A DNA stretch of 44,464 nt from Eubacteriales Family XIII. Incertae Sedis bacterium (GCA_031276515.1 JAISMX010000026.1:1-44464); one strand, 5' to 3'; shown: positions 26,109 to 35,207, counted from the stretch's first letter. Program-made: numbers and translations. Notes: generated from the letters alone by a model not told the origin.

Positions 26109-27209
26109 ATGAAAACGGGAACGGCAAGAGCAAAAATGAGTATTGTCTTAGTATTGTTGGCGTTGGCGGTCGCGGCGATTTCGCTCACCGCGTGCGGCGG
26201 CGGAAGCGCCGGAGGCGGTGAGAGTGCCGGAGGGAACGCGGAATCCGCCGAAACCGCCACGGAAGAATCGGGAGCCGCGGAAAGCGCGGGAGACGCGGAA
26301 GTGTTTACGCTCAAGGTTCCGGGATTGAGCGAGGGGCCGGTGCGTTTGAATCCTTTGACGATCGGCCATGAAAAAGGATTCTTTCAAGAATACGGCATTG
26401 AATTGGAGGACCAAGGCAGCGTCGCAATCAATCAGCAGATTTCCGCCATCCTGTCCGGCAGCATCCATACGACGGCCATCATGACGGCGGAAGGTGTGCC
26501 GGCCATCGACAACGGCGCGCCGATCATTGCCGTCGCGGGAGGAGTCGTGACGACGCCGGATTGGCCGCACATGACATTTTTAGTTAAAAAAGGGAGCGAC
26601 ATCAAGACCGGCCGGGACTTCATAGGGAAAAAGATTGCGACGGCGGCCGCGAACGGCGGCTGCACCGGCGGATTCCCGCTGGAATTCATGCGGCAAGCAG
26701 GTGTGGAAAACGCCATCGAACAAGTCGAATTGATTACGGTGCCGGAAGAAGCTTTGATCGAAACCCTGAATCAGGGCAATACGGATATCATCGGCACACA
26801 TCTGGCGCCAAGCGTGGTGAAAAAGCTGTACGGCGACGAGTTCGACATCGTTTTCAGCGATTGGGATCTTGCCGAGGACAAGCTTGGCGACATGCAGTTC
26901 TATTTCACGAGAGAGTTCACGGAGGAAAATCCCGATGTCACGCGTCGCTTTGTCTCGGCATTGGCAAAGACCTTCAACTGGATCAACGAAAATCCCGACG
27001 AGGCGTACGAAACATACAAAAACGCCGTACCCAACATCAATGAAGATATTTTCAGCGTGAACCAATATTCAAAGGATGCGCTGATCGACAAAGCGCACGT
27101 GGATATATGGCTGGAGCTTCTGGGCAATCCGGGACAGGTGCAGCTGCTTAAAAACAAATTGACATTCGACGATGTGGCGACGAACGAGTTCAATCCGAAC
27201 GCTTCCTGA
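26109..27209 (+). CDS. ABC transporter substrate-binding lipoprotein, SsuA/NMT1 type
   Basis: A 366-residue exported lipoprotein. The signal peptide ends in the lipobox LTAC with lipid-anchored Cys29, followed by a Gly/Ser/Glu-rich spacer to about residue 60 and a bilobed binding domain of the SsuA/TauA/NMT1 class. Typical segments are GHEKGFFQEYGIELE and SAILSGSIHTTAIM. Its ligand would be the compound delivered to the operon A reductases. A run AAAAGGAG lies upstream of the chosen ATG. Sequence alone does not tell a sulfonate from another small anion. Confidence 0.9.
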   Translation: MKTGTARAKMSIVLVLLALAVAAISLTACGGGSAGGGESAGGNAESAETATEESGAAESAGDAEVFTLKVPGLSEGPVRLNPLTIGHEKGFFQEYGIELEDQGSVAINQQISAILSGSIHTTAIMTAEGVPAIDNGAPIIAVAGGVVTTPDWPHMTFLVKKGSDIKTGRDFIGKKIATAAANGGCTGGFPLEFMRQAGVENAIEQVELITVPEEALIETLNQGNTDIIGTHLAPSVVKKLYGDEFDIVFSDWDLAEDKLGDMQFYFTREFTEENPDVTRRFVSALAKTFNWINENPDEAYETYKNAVPNINEDIFSVNQYSKDALIDKAHVDIWLELLGNPGQVQLLKNKLTFDDVATNEFNPNAS

Positions 27210-27232
27210 GCGAATCGTCGTGGGGAGGAATT

Positions 27233-27931
27233 ATGGAAATAATTTCAAAAGAATTGAAGGCATTGCTGTATGAGGAAGGTGCGGATTTGGTGGGCTTTGC
27301 CGACTTGAGCGAAACGGGCAGCGCACTTCCGTTTGGGGTGTCGATTGCCATAGGGCTCTCCATTGAAGCGCTCGATTCCCTGCGCGAGGGCGATAAAACA
27401 AGATACAAAGCGGAAGTGTTTCCGCTTGAAGACATCGAACGAATCGTCGACGTCGGGGCCAATTATCTGAACCGAAAGGGTTATAAAACCGTTCAACTGA
27501 CGGAAGCGTTTATGCACAGCGAGGCATTCGACATGGATATTCAGTTAAAGACGATTGCGACAAGGGGCGGTCTCGGCTGGGTGGGCAGGTGCTCATTGCT
27601 TGTTACCGAAAAATTCGGACTCGCGCAGCGCCTCTCCGCTCTCATCACCGACGCGCCGCTCCTTGCCGACCGTCCGGTCACGCAATCGTTTTGCGGGGAT
27701 TGCAACTTGTGCGTTCGCAACTGTCCCGGAAAAGCGATGTCCGGAAGGCTGTGGAACCCCCAAAAACCGCATTGCGATCTGTACTTTGATTTGAAGTCCT
27801 GCTTGCGGGGCGCGGATATCTGCGGCGAACGAATCCCGAGGCAGAAAGGGCTGAAGCTGTGCGGGCAGTGTCTCGGTTTTTGTCCGCACACAGAGGATTA
27901 TATCAACCGCGTAAAACGGCGAGGAGCTTGA
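27233..27931 (+). CDS. QueG-like double [4Fe-4S] protein
   Basis: A 232-residue protein related to the Fe-S part of epoxyqueuosine reductase and reductive dehalogenases. RGGLGWVGRCSLLV near residue 110-123 matches the QueG GWIGK-type motif. The C-terminal region holds two cluster motifs: CGDCNLCVRNCPGKA near 160-174, and later CGQCLGFCP with additional cysteines. It is much shorter than QueG (roughly 380 residues) and is embedded in operon A. It may be an electron carrier to the reductases, or a dedicated (possibly corrinoid-dependent) reductase. No corrinoid-binding motif could be confirmed. A GGGGAGG site precedes the ATG. Confidence 0.75.
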   Translation: MEIISKELKALLYEEGADLVGFADLSETGSALPFGVSIAIGLSIEALDSLREGDKTRYKAEVFPLEDIERIVDVGANYLNRKGYKTVQLTEAFMHSEAFDMDIQLKTIATRGGLGWVGRCSLLVTEKFGLAQRLSALITDAPLLADRPVTQSFCGDCNLCVRNCPGKAMSGRLWNPQKPHCDLYFDLKSCLRGADICGERIPRQKGLKLCGQCLGFCPHTEDYINRVKRRGA

Positions 27932-27932
27932 A

Positions 27933-28793
27933 ATGGAAAATGAATACAGAATCGTGGCGGAGAATTTAAACCTCGTCTATCGAATCAGGAGAGCGAAAAA
28001 AGATCCGAATCCGAGGAGCCTTCACGCGCTCAAAGACATCAGCCTAAATGTGCGCTCGGGCGAATTTCTCACCGTTGTGGGGCCTTCGGGATGCGGGAAA
28101 TCCACATTTCTCTATATCCTTGCCGGGCTGATCAAGAAAACGTCGGGAAATGTCCGAATCAACGGACAGGAGATCAAAGGGCCGGCGCTGGACAGAGGCA
28201 TCGTCATGCAGGCGTACGCCTTGTTTCCGTGGCGCACGGTTCTGAAAAATGTCGAATTCGGCTTGGAAGTAAAAAAATTGCCGAAACGGGAACGAAAGTC
28301 GATCGCCCGCGAGTTCATCGAACTCGTGGGCCTGAGCGACTTTGCGGATCGCTATCCCTATGAGCTGTCCGGCGGCATGAAGCAAAGGATCGCCATCGCC
28401 CGCGCTCTGGCTTACAACCCCGACGTTCTTTTGATGGACGAGCCTTTTGCGGCCGTGGATGAACAGACGAGAGGGAGTCTTCAAGCGGAAACGCTGCGAA
28501 TATGGGAAAAAACGAACAAGACGATCATCTTCGTGACGCACAGCATCGAGGAAGCCGTCTATCTCTCCGATCGAATCGTCGTCATGACATCCGGACCGGG
28601 AAAGATTCGCGGCATTGTGGATGTCGCCCTGCCCCGTCCTCGAGACGAAGCCATCAAGAACACGAAGGAATTTGCTTCGTACCGAAACAAGGTGTGGACC
28701 TTATTGCAGACGCCCTGCGAAAGAACGGAGAAGGTGGAGCGCATATTCGATTATACGGAGTTGGTCAGCAGACCGCAGGACAATGCGATCTGA
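27933..28793 (+). CDS. ABC transporter ATPase, SsuB/TauB type
   Basis: A 286-residue nucleotide-binding subunit with Walker A GPSGCGKST near residue 51-59, Q-loop VMQAYALFPWRTV, signature LSGGMKQR and Walker B VLLMDEPFAAVD. An H-loop VTHSIEEAVYLSDR follows. It energises the permease at 25268. Its start is one base after the stop of the QueG-like gene, showing tight coupling. A terminator-like hairpin follows before the molybdoenzyme gene. Confidence 0.93.
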   Translation: MENEYRIVAENLNLVYRIRRAKKDPNPRSLHALKDISLNVRSGEFLTVVGPSGCGKSTFLYILAGLIKKTSGNVRINGQEIKGPALDRGIVMQAYALFPWRTVLKNVEFGLEVKKLPKRERKSIAREFIELVGLSDFADRYPYELSGGMKQRIAIARALAYNPDVLLMDEPFAAVDEQTRGSLQAETLRIWEKTNKTIIFVTHSIEEAVYLSDRIVVMTSGPGKIRGIVDVALPRPRDEAIKNTKEFASYRNKVWTLLQTPCERTEKVERIFDYTELVSRPQDNAI

Positions 28794-28819
28794 GCGAATG
28801 AACGGCGGAAAGCGGCATT

Positions 28820-28857
28820 GCCGAAAATCTTGCGCAAGGAAGATTTTTCGGCTTTTG
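28820..28857 (+). terminator. Internal terminator-like hairpin in operon A
   Basis: GCCGAAAATCTT (28820-28831) pairs with AAGATTTTTCGGC (28840-28852) with one bulge, followed by TTTTG. It lies between the ABC ATPase and molybdoenzyme genes and could reduce expression of the last two genes of operon A. Confidence 0.6.
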
Positions 28858-28899
28858 TCATAAGCGGCAATGCGAACGAGGGACAGGAGGACGCACACA

Positions 28900-31830
28900 A
28901 TGGCTCAGTACGGAATGTTGATCGATCTGGAGCGCTGCACGGGATGTTATTCCTGTGTGGTTTCCTGCAAACAGTACTTTGGAACGCTTCCCGGCGTGGA
29001 TTACAATCAAGGGCATTTTGTCGAATGGGGGGAGTACCCGGACGCGCACCGACGCTATATCTCGACAATGTGCAATCATTGCGAAAACCCGCCGTGCATG
29101 ACGAGCTGCGCATTTGGCGCCACATACAAAGCGCGGGAAGGCCCGGTTCTGACCCATCCGGAAAAATGCACGGGTTGCGGCGAATGCGTCAAGGCCTGCC
29201 CGTACGGACAGCGCTTTCTAACACGGGAGGTCGAAACGGCTTTCCCGGGCCATCCCATGCCGGCGGAGGTCGAAAGCGCCGTGCGCCTGCGCAAGGCGGA
29301 AAAATGCACGCTCTGTCAAGACCGCATCGCGGAAGGGCTGGAACCGATCTGCGTGGCGCTTTGCCCCGGCCGATGCCGCATCTTCGGGGATCTCTTGGAT
29401 GCGGAAAGCGAGATCAACTACTACATAAAGCTTTACGGGGCGATCAAAATCGAAGGCACATCCTTGTATTACGTTTTGCCGGATGGCATGGACCCCGCGC
29501 TGTTGCCGCCCGGCTACGATTCCGACACGGGAGCGCTGACGCCGACGACCAAAAAAAACGCTTTGGCGCGCAGAAAACCGGGCGATCCGGATTTCAGAAC
29601 GCTCACGGACGGCTTGTTCAAATCCCGCGATTGGGTGCGGAAGAACGACGACAGGAAACCGAACATCGGCGGAGAATACAAATACACATATTGCGCGCAA
29701 TGCAACCATATGCCAAAATGCGGCGTGAAAGCCGTGGTGAAAGACGGGAAGGTCTTGCGCATTGAGAGGCGCGAAGAATACGGACCCGAGTTGCTCTGCA
29801 CGATCGGAAACGCTACGGTGCAAGATTTGTACGCGCCCGATCGCGTTTTGTATCCGCTTCGCCGCACGAATCCCAAGGGAGAAAGGAGCGTGTGGAAGCG
29901 CATTTCTTGGGAAGACGCGATTTCCGAGATTGCGGAAAAATTAAACGGCGTGAAGGAGAAATACGGCGCCGAAAAGGTTTTCTTCATGTCCGGAGACGCG
30001 AAAGAGCCCCGGTCCGTCGTGCAGCGTCTCGCCTACAGTTTCGGTTCCCCGCATCTCGGCTCCGAGAGTTCGACTTGCTATACGGCGGCGGAGCTCGCCG
30101 TGCGGCTCATCTACGGAATGGAAGGGAGGGCCATAGCATCGCTGAACAGCGGCGCCTCGCCCGACATCAACGACACGAAAGCGGCGATCATCTGGGGCAA
30201 CAATCCCGGCGTTTCCATGGCGGGGATGTACAACGGCTTGAAAACGACGCGCGAATTCGGAAATGTCAAATTTATCGTGGTCGATCCGCGCGTCACGAAC
30301 ACAACGGAAAATTTTGCCGACGTTCATCTGCAGATCCGGCCGGGGACGGATGGCGCCCTCGCGCTTTTTTTCGGGAATTATTTAATTGAACACGATGCTT
30401 ACGACAAAAAATTCGTCGAAGAATGGACGCATGGATTTGAGGAATACAGGGCGCTCGCCGCGCGGTATACCCTTGCGAGGACGGCCGAAATTTGCGGAAT
30501 TCCGGCGGAACGCTTGCGACGCGCGGGCGATATCCTCGTGGAAGCCGGCGCGCCGATCACAATTCGATCTTCTTGCGCTTTCCCGCAGCATTTTAACGGG
30601 ACGGACAATATGCGGGCAATGATGCTGCTCGTTCCGCTGACCGGCAGTCTGGACGTCGAAGGCGGGCATCCGATCGTAAACGAACCGTTGGAATTCGACA
30701 TGTGGGGCGGTTCTTATCCCTTCGCGCGCGTGGACGACTTGCTGCCAAAACTCAGCCATTTGAGGCTCGACCGCAAGGATTTTCCGCTTTGGTCCGACTT
30801 TGACATTCAGGGCATGATGCAGGTCAATCTGCTGCCCGAATACGTGCGGGACGGGGGGCTGCGCGCCGCGCTGCTCGTCGGCGTGAACACAATGATGTGG
30901 GCGCAGACGCACGAATATCAACAAGCGTTTCGCGACATGGAGTTTGTCGCCGCCGTGGATTTCCGGGAAAATCCATGGACGCACGACTATGTCGACATGT
31001 TGCTTCCGGCCGCCATGTCTTTTGAGCGGGCGGCGCCGCTCAGCGTAGTCGGCGGTCGTCGCGTATACCTGCGCGAGCCGATTGTGGAACCCGCGGGCGA
31101 AGCCAGAAGCGATTATCGGATCATCTGCGACATAGGCGCGGCGCTTGGTCTCGGCGACGCGTTTTTCGGAGGCGGCGAAAAAGCCGAAGAGAGCTGCATC
31201 CGAGAAATACTTCGCACGACGGGAGGCGCGCGGGAAATCACACTTGAAGAATTGCGCGCGGCATCGCCGGACGGGATTACGATCCCCTTGCGAAAAGGAG
31301 TGAAATACCGGAAATGGGAGCTGGGTCTTTTGCGTTCCGACGGCAAACCCGGATTTTCGACGCCCTCCGGCAAGGTTGAGTTTGTGTCGGAGATCCTTCG
31401 CCGGTACGGCTACGAACCCTTGCCTCTTTACCGAGAACCCGCGCACAGCCCCGTTTCCACACCGGAGCTTGCGGAGAAGTATCCATTGATCCTGTGCGCG
31501 GGCGCGCGCGTTCCGTATTACTGTCAATCCGGCGGCCGCAGTCTGCCGTGGCTTCGCAGATTCATGCCCGAGCCGACGGTAAATCTCAGCAGATCGGATG
31601 CGGAAGCGCGCGGGCTGAAAGAAGGAGAACTCGTGCGCATCACTTCGCCGGCAAACGAAAACGGCATCGTCGCAAAGCTCGTGATCACAAATACATTGCG
31701 TCCCGGCATGATCGACATGTATCACGGATGGCCGCAGGCGGACGTCAACGAACTCGTCCCGCGCATCTTTGACCCGCTCGGAGGGTTTCCTCCTTTCCGA
31801 GAGGGGCTTTGCCGGATAGAAAGGGCCTGA
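28900..31830 (+). CDS. Molybdopterin oxidoreductase with fused N-terminal four-cluster ferredoxin
   Basis: A 976-residue fusion of two normally separate subunits of the DMSO-reductase superfamily. Residues about 1-200 are a DmsB/PsrB-type electron-transfer domain with four cysteine sets (C13-16-19-23, C58-61-66-70, C90-93-96-100, C136-139-151-155). The catalytic part starts near residue 260 with its own [4Fe-4S] motif (C265, C268, C274, C300). The likely Mo/W ligand is Cys393 in SSTCYTAAELA, as in the Cys-ligand polysulfide/thiosulfate/arsenate branch. No twin-arginine signal is seen, so it is probably cytoplasmic. AGGAGG lies 7-8 bases before the ATG. It could oxidise or reduce a sulfur oxyanion, an S-oxide or another product of the operon; the substrate is unknown. 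Confidence 0.9.
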   Translation: MAQYGMLIDLERCTGCYSCVVSCKQYFGTLPGVDYNQGHFVEWGEYPDAHRRYISTMCNHCENPPCMTSCAFGATYKAREGPVLTHPEKCTGCGECVKACPYGQRFLTREVETAFPGHPMPAEVESAVRLRKAEKCTLCQDRIAEGLEPICVALCPGRCRIFGDLLDAESEINYYIKLYGAIKIEGTSLYYVLPDGMDPALLPPGYDSDTGALTPTTKKNALARRKPGDPDFRTLTDGLFKSRDWVRKNDDRKPNIGGEYKYTYCAQCNHMPKCGVKAVVKDGKVLRIERREEYGPELLCTIGNATVQDLYAPDRVLYPLRRTNPKGERSVWKRISWEDAISEIAEKLNGVKEKYGAEKVFFMSGDAKEPRSVVQRLAYSFGSPHLGSESSTCYTAAELAVRLIYGMEGRAIASLNSGASPDINDTKAAIIWGNNPGVSMAGMYNGLKTTREFGNVKFIVVDPRVTNTTENFADVHLQIRPGTDGALALFFGNYLIEHDAYDKKFVEEWTHGFEEYRALAARYTLARTAEICGIPAERLRRAGDILVEAGAPITIRSSCAFPQHFNGTDNMRAMMLLVPLTGSLDVEGGHPIVNEPLEFDMWGGSYPFARVDDLLPKLSHLRLDRKDFPLWSDFDIQGMMQVNLLPEYVRDGGLRAALLVGVNTMMWAQTHEYQQAFRDMEFVAAVDFRENPWTHDYVDMLLPAAMSFERAAPLSVVGGRRVYLREPIVEPAGEARSDYRIICDIGAALGLGDAFFGGGEKAEESCIREILRTTGGAREITLEELRAASPDGITIPLRKGVKYRKWELGLLRSDGKPGFSTPSGKVEFVSEILRRYGYEPLPLYREPAHSPVSTPELAEKYPLILCAGARVPYYCQSGGRSLPWLRRFMPEPTVNLSRSDAEARGLKEGELVRITSPANENGIVAKLVITNTLRPGMIDMYHGWPQADVNELVPRIFDPLGGFPPFREGLCRIERA

Positions 31831-31846
31831 AAGGAGGTTCATGAGG

Positions 31847-32368
31847 ATGATTTTCTCTGTCGAAAGTGTTTTTGAAAGCGTTTCTCTGTTCGCGCTTGTG
31901 CTGATTACATTTGTCATACATGGCAGATTCGGAAAAAAACCGGTTCTGACGCCCGGGATACGCGTGCTTTCGGGAATCGGCGTTGCGATCGCGATTGCCT
32001 TCATCGTTTTGATTGCCGCGAAACTCGGAAGTGACGCGAACGCGTTCATCGCGTCGGCGGCATATGCGCTGCGGATCGCTTTCGCCGCGGCGCTCGCCTA
32101 TCCCTTCGTGCTGTTCCTGATTCGCCCAACGCTGGAGGCGACGGGTTCGCATGACTATATCGACCTGATCCTGATCGTGCTTGCGATTCCGGTGTTTGCG
32201 CTGAGTTTGTTCCTCTTGTTTACGCCATCGGCGAAGGGATTGTCTTTTTTTTACGCGCAGGTGTTTTTCACCGTGCTCGCGGCGCTAAACTGTCTGTTGA
32301 TCGCGCGCATTTTCGGAGACGGACTGAAGCGGAAACGCGGTCGTGAGAAATCAAAAAAAACCGCTTGA
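31847..32368 (+). CDS. Five-helix membrane protein, possible anchor of the molybdoenzyme
   Basis: A 173-residue hydrophobic protein with about five predicted membrane helices and a strongly basic C-terminus. I do not recognise a family. Its position directly after a DMSO-reductase-type fusion suggests a DmsC/NrfD-like role as quinone-linked membrane anchor, though it is shorter than those proteins and has no clear haem or quinone motif. The ATG at 31847 suits the AAGGAGG site (9 bases); an ATG at 31841 would be too close. The operon B -35 box overlaps its stop codon. Confidence 0.6.
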   Translation: MIFSVESVFESVSLFALVLITFVIHGRFGKKPVLTPGIRVLSGIGVAIAIAFIVLIAAKLGSDANAFIASAAYALRIAFAAALAYPFVLFLIRPTLEATGSHDYIDLILIVLAIPVFALSLFLLFTPSAKGLSFFYAQVFFTVLAALNCLLIARIFGDGLKRKRGREKSKKTA

Positions 32369-32432
32369 CAATGATGAGATCCCTGTGTTAAACTGAATTT
32401 GTAATCATGATTGCATATATGTTTAGTATGTT
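32365..32432 (+). promoter_or_regulatory. Operon B promoter and operator-like block
   Basis: TTGACA (32365-32370), an 18-base spacer and TAAACT (32389-32394), then TAATCA...CATATATGTTTA and TATGTTATTGA. Almost the whole stretch is shared with the operon A promoter at 20795-20870. The -35 box overlaps the stop codon of the preceding membrane-protein gene. Confidence 0.8.
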
Positions 32433-32441
32433 ATTGATCGG

Positions 32442-32486
32442 AAAACCGAAGGTAGCATTGCGGTGCGCAGTGTTGTTTTCGGTTTT
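32442..32486 (+). terminator. Operon B leader hairpin (20-bp stem)
   Basis: AAAACCGAA plus GGTAGCATTGC (32442-32461) pairs without interruption (G-U pairs allowed) with 32467-32486, loop GGTGC, ending in TTTT. The 5' arm overlaps the small TCGG-AAAA-CCGA hairpin (32438-32449), so the two folds exclude each other. This is an attenuator-like arrangement. Confidence 0.7.
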
Positions 32487-32531
32487 CCAAAATGGTGGCG
32501 GTACGCGCGCGCCGGCATGGGGGCAATGGAA

Positions 32532-32780
32532 ATGGTAAAAAACGGTGGAGCGACAGCGTCCGTGGGTACAACCGGCATTTGCGACGAAAGACCCGAAGCA
32601 GCCGATGCGCGGCATTCCGCCGACACCGGCCGCGCGAGAACGGTTGCGGGGAACCTGCGAGAACAGGATTTGAAACGGATCATAAGCTATATCAACGACA
32701 TACGATACGGCTCCGTGACCGTGATCATTCAGGACGGGCATGTGCTTCAGATTGAGAAAAACGAAAAAATCCGGCTTTGA
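32532..32780 (+). CDS. DUF2292 (YezD-like) small protein
   Basis: An 82-residue protein whose last 40 residues (IISYINDIRYGSVTVIIQDG, then HVLQIEKNEKIRL) match the DUF2292/YezD family. These are small proteins of unknown function that I recall being encoded near sulfate/sulfonate uptake and cysteine genes. The start is uncertain: ATG at 32532 has GGGGG 8 bases upstream; ATGs at 32526 and 32517 are alternatives. The N-terminal half is low complexity. It is the first gene after the operon B leader, which supports a link of the whole regulon to sulfur supply. Confidence 0.75.
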   Translation: MVKNGGATASVGTTGICDERPEAADARHSADTGRARTVAGNLREQDLKRIISYINDIRYGSVTVIIQDGHVLQIEKNEKIRL

Positions 32781-32843
32781 CGGAGGGACTTGGGCGGCTT
32801 TGGCCGGCTTCCATCCGCAAGCGAAACGAAGGGAGTGGCAAAG

Positions 32844-33308
32844 ATGGCAAGTGTGGGGGACGTGAGACCGGACTCGAAAACGGGCCGAAACATCCTCGGC
32901 GTTCCGATTCTCGTGATCGGCGTCGCAATCGCGGTCGTGCCGCGATTGGTCTATCAGGCATTCGAAAGCATGGACGGCATGGTCATGCAATGTTATGCGA
33001 CCGCGAACGCGGAAATCGCGGTCGGCGCGGCGATCGTAATCTTCGGGGGGCTGTATTTTTTCGCGAAATCCGCGACGCTCAGGCTGACCGCATCCCTTTT
33101 GGCCCTCCTGTCGGCGGTGTTTGCGCTGCTCTTTCCGACCGCGCTTACGGGCTTATGCGGAGACGCGCACATGGCCTGCCACACGCTGACGCTGCCCATG
33201 CTGATCGCGAGCTCTTCCCTGATCATCCTGTTTTCGCTGATCGGCGCCGCGCTGTCCGTCCGCACGCTGCTGCGCGCGACGAGGGAACGCCGCGCGTCGG
33301 GACTTTGA
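32844..33308 (+). CDS. DUF4418 family membrane protein
   Basis: A 154-residue protein with four predicted membrane helices. A conserved-looking extracytoplasmic loop holds cysteines and histidine (GLCGDAHMACHTLTLPM near residues 106-122), matching my recollection of DUF4418. GGGAGTGG lies upstream of the ATG at 32844. It precedes an FtsX/LolD-type ABC pair and probably forms part of that transporter or a sensor for it. The CxxxxMxCH-like loop could bind a metal or haem; this is speculation. Confidence 0.75.
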   Translation: MASVGDVRPDSKTGRNILGVPILVIGVAIAVVPRLVYQAFESMDGMVMQCYATANAEIAVGAAIVIFGGLYFFAKSATLRLTASLLALLSAVFALLFPTALTGLCGDAHMACHTLTLPMLIASSSLIILFSLIGAALSVRTLLRATRERRASGL

Positions 33309-33339
33309 CGTCGGCCTCGCCGGACGCGGAGGAATGCAC

Positions 33340-34530
33340 ATGTCGAGTTTTTCCATCGCGCGAAACAATCTGCTGCACAGGCCTTTTCGATTGTGCTGCC
33401 TCGCCGCGCTCATCGCCGTGACCGCCTTCGTGATCGCCGGCGGCACGCTGTTCGGATTGGGTCTGCGAAACGGCGTCGCGAGCACGGCGGCGCGTCTCGG
33501 GGCGGACGCCATGTTCTTGCCCGTGGGCGCCGAACGGAATCTGGAGGGCGCGCTGCTCGAAGGAAAGCCGAGCACCTTCTACCTGCCGGGCGACGCGGTG
33601 CGCGCGCTTTCCGAGCTGAAGGGCGTCAAGCGGACTTCGCCGCAGCTCTACATCTCCACATTCGATTCGGCGCACTGCGGCGCCCTCGTGCAGATCATCG
33701 GCTATGATCCGGAAACGGATTTCGTGGTTACGCCTTGGCTGAAGGAGAACGGTTCGAGCGAGCCGGGCCGCGGCGAGATCGTGATCGGAAGCGACATAAA
33801 CTTGGCGCTGGGAGAGAAAATGCTGCTTTTCGGCGCGAGTTGCGTCGTGGTCGGCAAGTTGGAAAGGACGGGCATGGGCTTCGACGCGACGGTTTTCGTG
33901 GGCAAGGAAACGGCCCGCATGCTGATCGACGAATACGAGACGTACATCGGCGCGATTCCGATGCCGGATGAGAACGCGGCTTCGGTCGTCACCGCGGAGA
34001 TCGAGGATGGTCTCGATCACGAGACGTTTGTAAAAGAAGTCCGAAAAGAGCTTGACGGCGTGAACGTGATTCTGCCGCAGGCCATCATCGGAAATCTGGC
34101 GCGAAACCTCGATCTGACCATAGGCGTTCTGATGGGCATTCCGGCATTGCTTTGGGTTCTCTCGGCCTTCGTCCTCGTGATCGTGAGCACGATCACCCTG
34201 CACGAGCGCAAGCGCGAATTCGGTGTGCTGCGCGCGCTCGGGGCGACGCGGAAAAAGCTTCTCGAAATCCTGCTGGCCGAATCCGTCCTGCTCGGCGTCC
34301 TGGGCGCCGGCGCGGGGGTCCTGCTGTTCTGCGTGACGGCGCTGCCCTTCAACGCGCTCCTCGAGAGCAAGCTCGCTTCGGAATACCTGCTCCCCTCCGC
34401 CGACGTCACCGTGCCGGTGCTGATCGCCTGCTTCCTCCTGTGCGCGGCGGGCGGGCCGATCGCCGCCTTCGCGTCGGCCGCGGGCATCGGACGCGCGGAA
34501 ACCTCGCTTATAATGCGGGAGGATGTGTGA
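33340..34530 (+). CDS. FtsX-like (MacB/LolC-type) ABC transporter permease
   Basis: A 396-residue permease of the MacB/FtsX type: one N-terminal helix (about residues 21-43), a large extracytoplasmic domain (about 45-250), and three C-terminal helices. The HERKREFGVLRALGATRKKLLEILLAES coupling segment is typical of FtsX family proteins. Such transporters do mechanotransmission, export or envelope remodelling rather than classic import. The ATG at 33340 has GGAGG 7 bases upstream; the ATG two codons earlier is too close. The ATPase gene overlaps its stop codon (TGATG). Confidence 0.88.
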   Translation: MSSFSIARNNLLHRPFRLCCLAALIAVTAFVIAGGTLFGLGLRNGVASTAARLGADAMFLPVGAERNLEGALLEGKPSTFYLPGDAVRALSELKGVKRTSPQLYISTFDSAHCGALVQIIGYDPETDFVVTPWLKENGSSEPGRGEIVIGSDINLALGEKMLLFGASCVVVGKLERTGMGFDATVFVGKETARMLIDEYETYIGAIPMPDENAASVVTAEIEDGLDHETFVKEVRKELDGVNVILPQAIIGNLARNLDLTIGVLMGIPALLWVLSAFVLVIVSTITLHERKREFGVLRALGATRKKLLEILLAESVLLGVLGAGAGVLLFCVTALPFNALLESKLASEYLLPSADVTVPVLIACFLLCAAGGPIAAFASAAGIGRAETSLIMREDV

Positions 34531-35207
34531 TGCTGCTTTCGGTTTCGGATCTCAAGAGAACGTACAGGCGCGGAGAGAGGATGTTCTCCGCGGTGGAGGA
34601 TGTCGCGTTTGCGATGGACGGGAAGGATTTCATCTGCATCACGGGCGAATCCGGCAGCGGCAAGAGCACGCTGCTGCATCTGCTCACGGGGCTTCTCAAG
34701 CCGGACGCCGGGCGCGTGCTGTTCGAGGGGCGGGACATCGCGGCGCTGTCCGACGGCGAGCGCTCCCGTCTGCGAAACGGCCGCATCGCCTGTGTTCCGC
34801 AGGGCTACAGTCTGCTGAACAATTTCTCCGTCCTCGACAATGTGCGTCTGCCCCGCTGTCTGTACGGCGAGAAGCGCGGCGCGCGCGCGGAAACGCTGAA
34901 GAAAGCGGAGCGCCTGCTCGCGCGCATGGGCATCGCCCCGCTCGCCGCCGAGCGGCCGCAAAATCTCTCCGGCGGCGAACAGCGCCGCGTCGCGATCGCC
35001 CGCAGCCTGATCGCCGATCCGGCCCTGCTCGTCGCGGACGAGCCGACCGGAGATCTCGACCCCAAGACGGCGACCTCGATCTTGGAATTTTTTGCCGAGA
35101 TTCATGGGGAAGGGACGGCGATCGTTATGGTTACGCACGAGAGGGAACGCATCCCCTTCGCCAACAGGCATTTTGTCATGGACGGGGGCAGACTGTGGGA
35201 GGAGTAG
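34530..35207 (+). CDS. LolD/MacB-type ABC transporter ATPase
   Basis: A 225-residue ATPase with Walker A GESGSGKST, signature NLSGGEQRR, Walker B LLVADEPTGDLD and the H-loop VTHERER. Its size and the DEPTGDLD motif put it in the LolD/MacB/FtsE group that works with FtsX-like permeases. It overlaps the permease gene by one base and lies just before the NifH-like gene, so the same transcript links this transporter to the nitrogenase-like system. Confidence 0.92.
   Translation: MLLSVSDLKRTYRRGERMFSAVEDVAFAMDGKDFICITGESGSGKSTLLHLLTGLLKPDAGRVLFEGRDIAALSDGERSRLRNGRIACVPQGYSLLNNFSVLDNVRLPRCLYGEKRGARAETLKKAERLLARMGIAPLAAERPQNLSGGEQRRVAIARSLIADPALLVADEPTGDLDPKTATSILEFFAEIHGEGTAIVMVTHERERIPFANRHFVMDGGRLWEE

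Noticed and set aside
20795-32475. The similar sequences at 20795-20907 and 32365-32477 as terminal direct repeats of a mobile element carrying operon A
   Set aside because: Both copies are in promoter position with the same orientation relative to genes, the third site at 36242 follows the same plan, and no integrase or transposase lies between them. Regulatory leaders explain them better.
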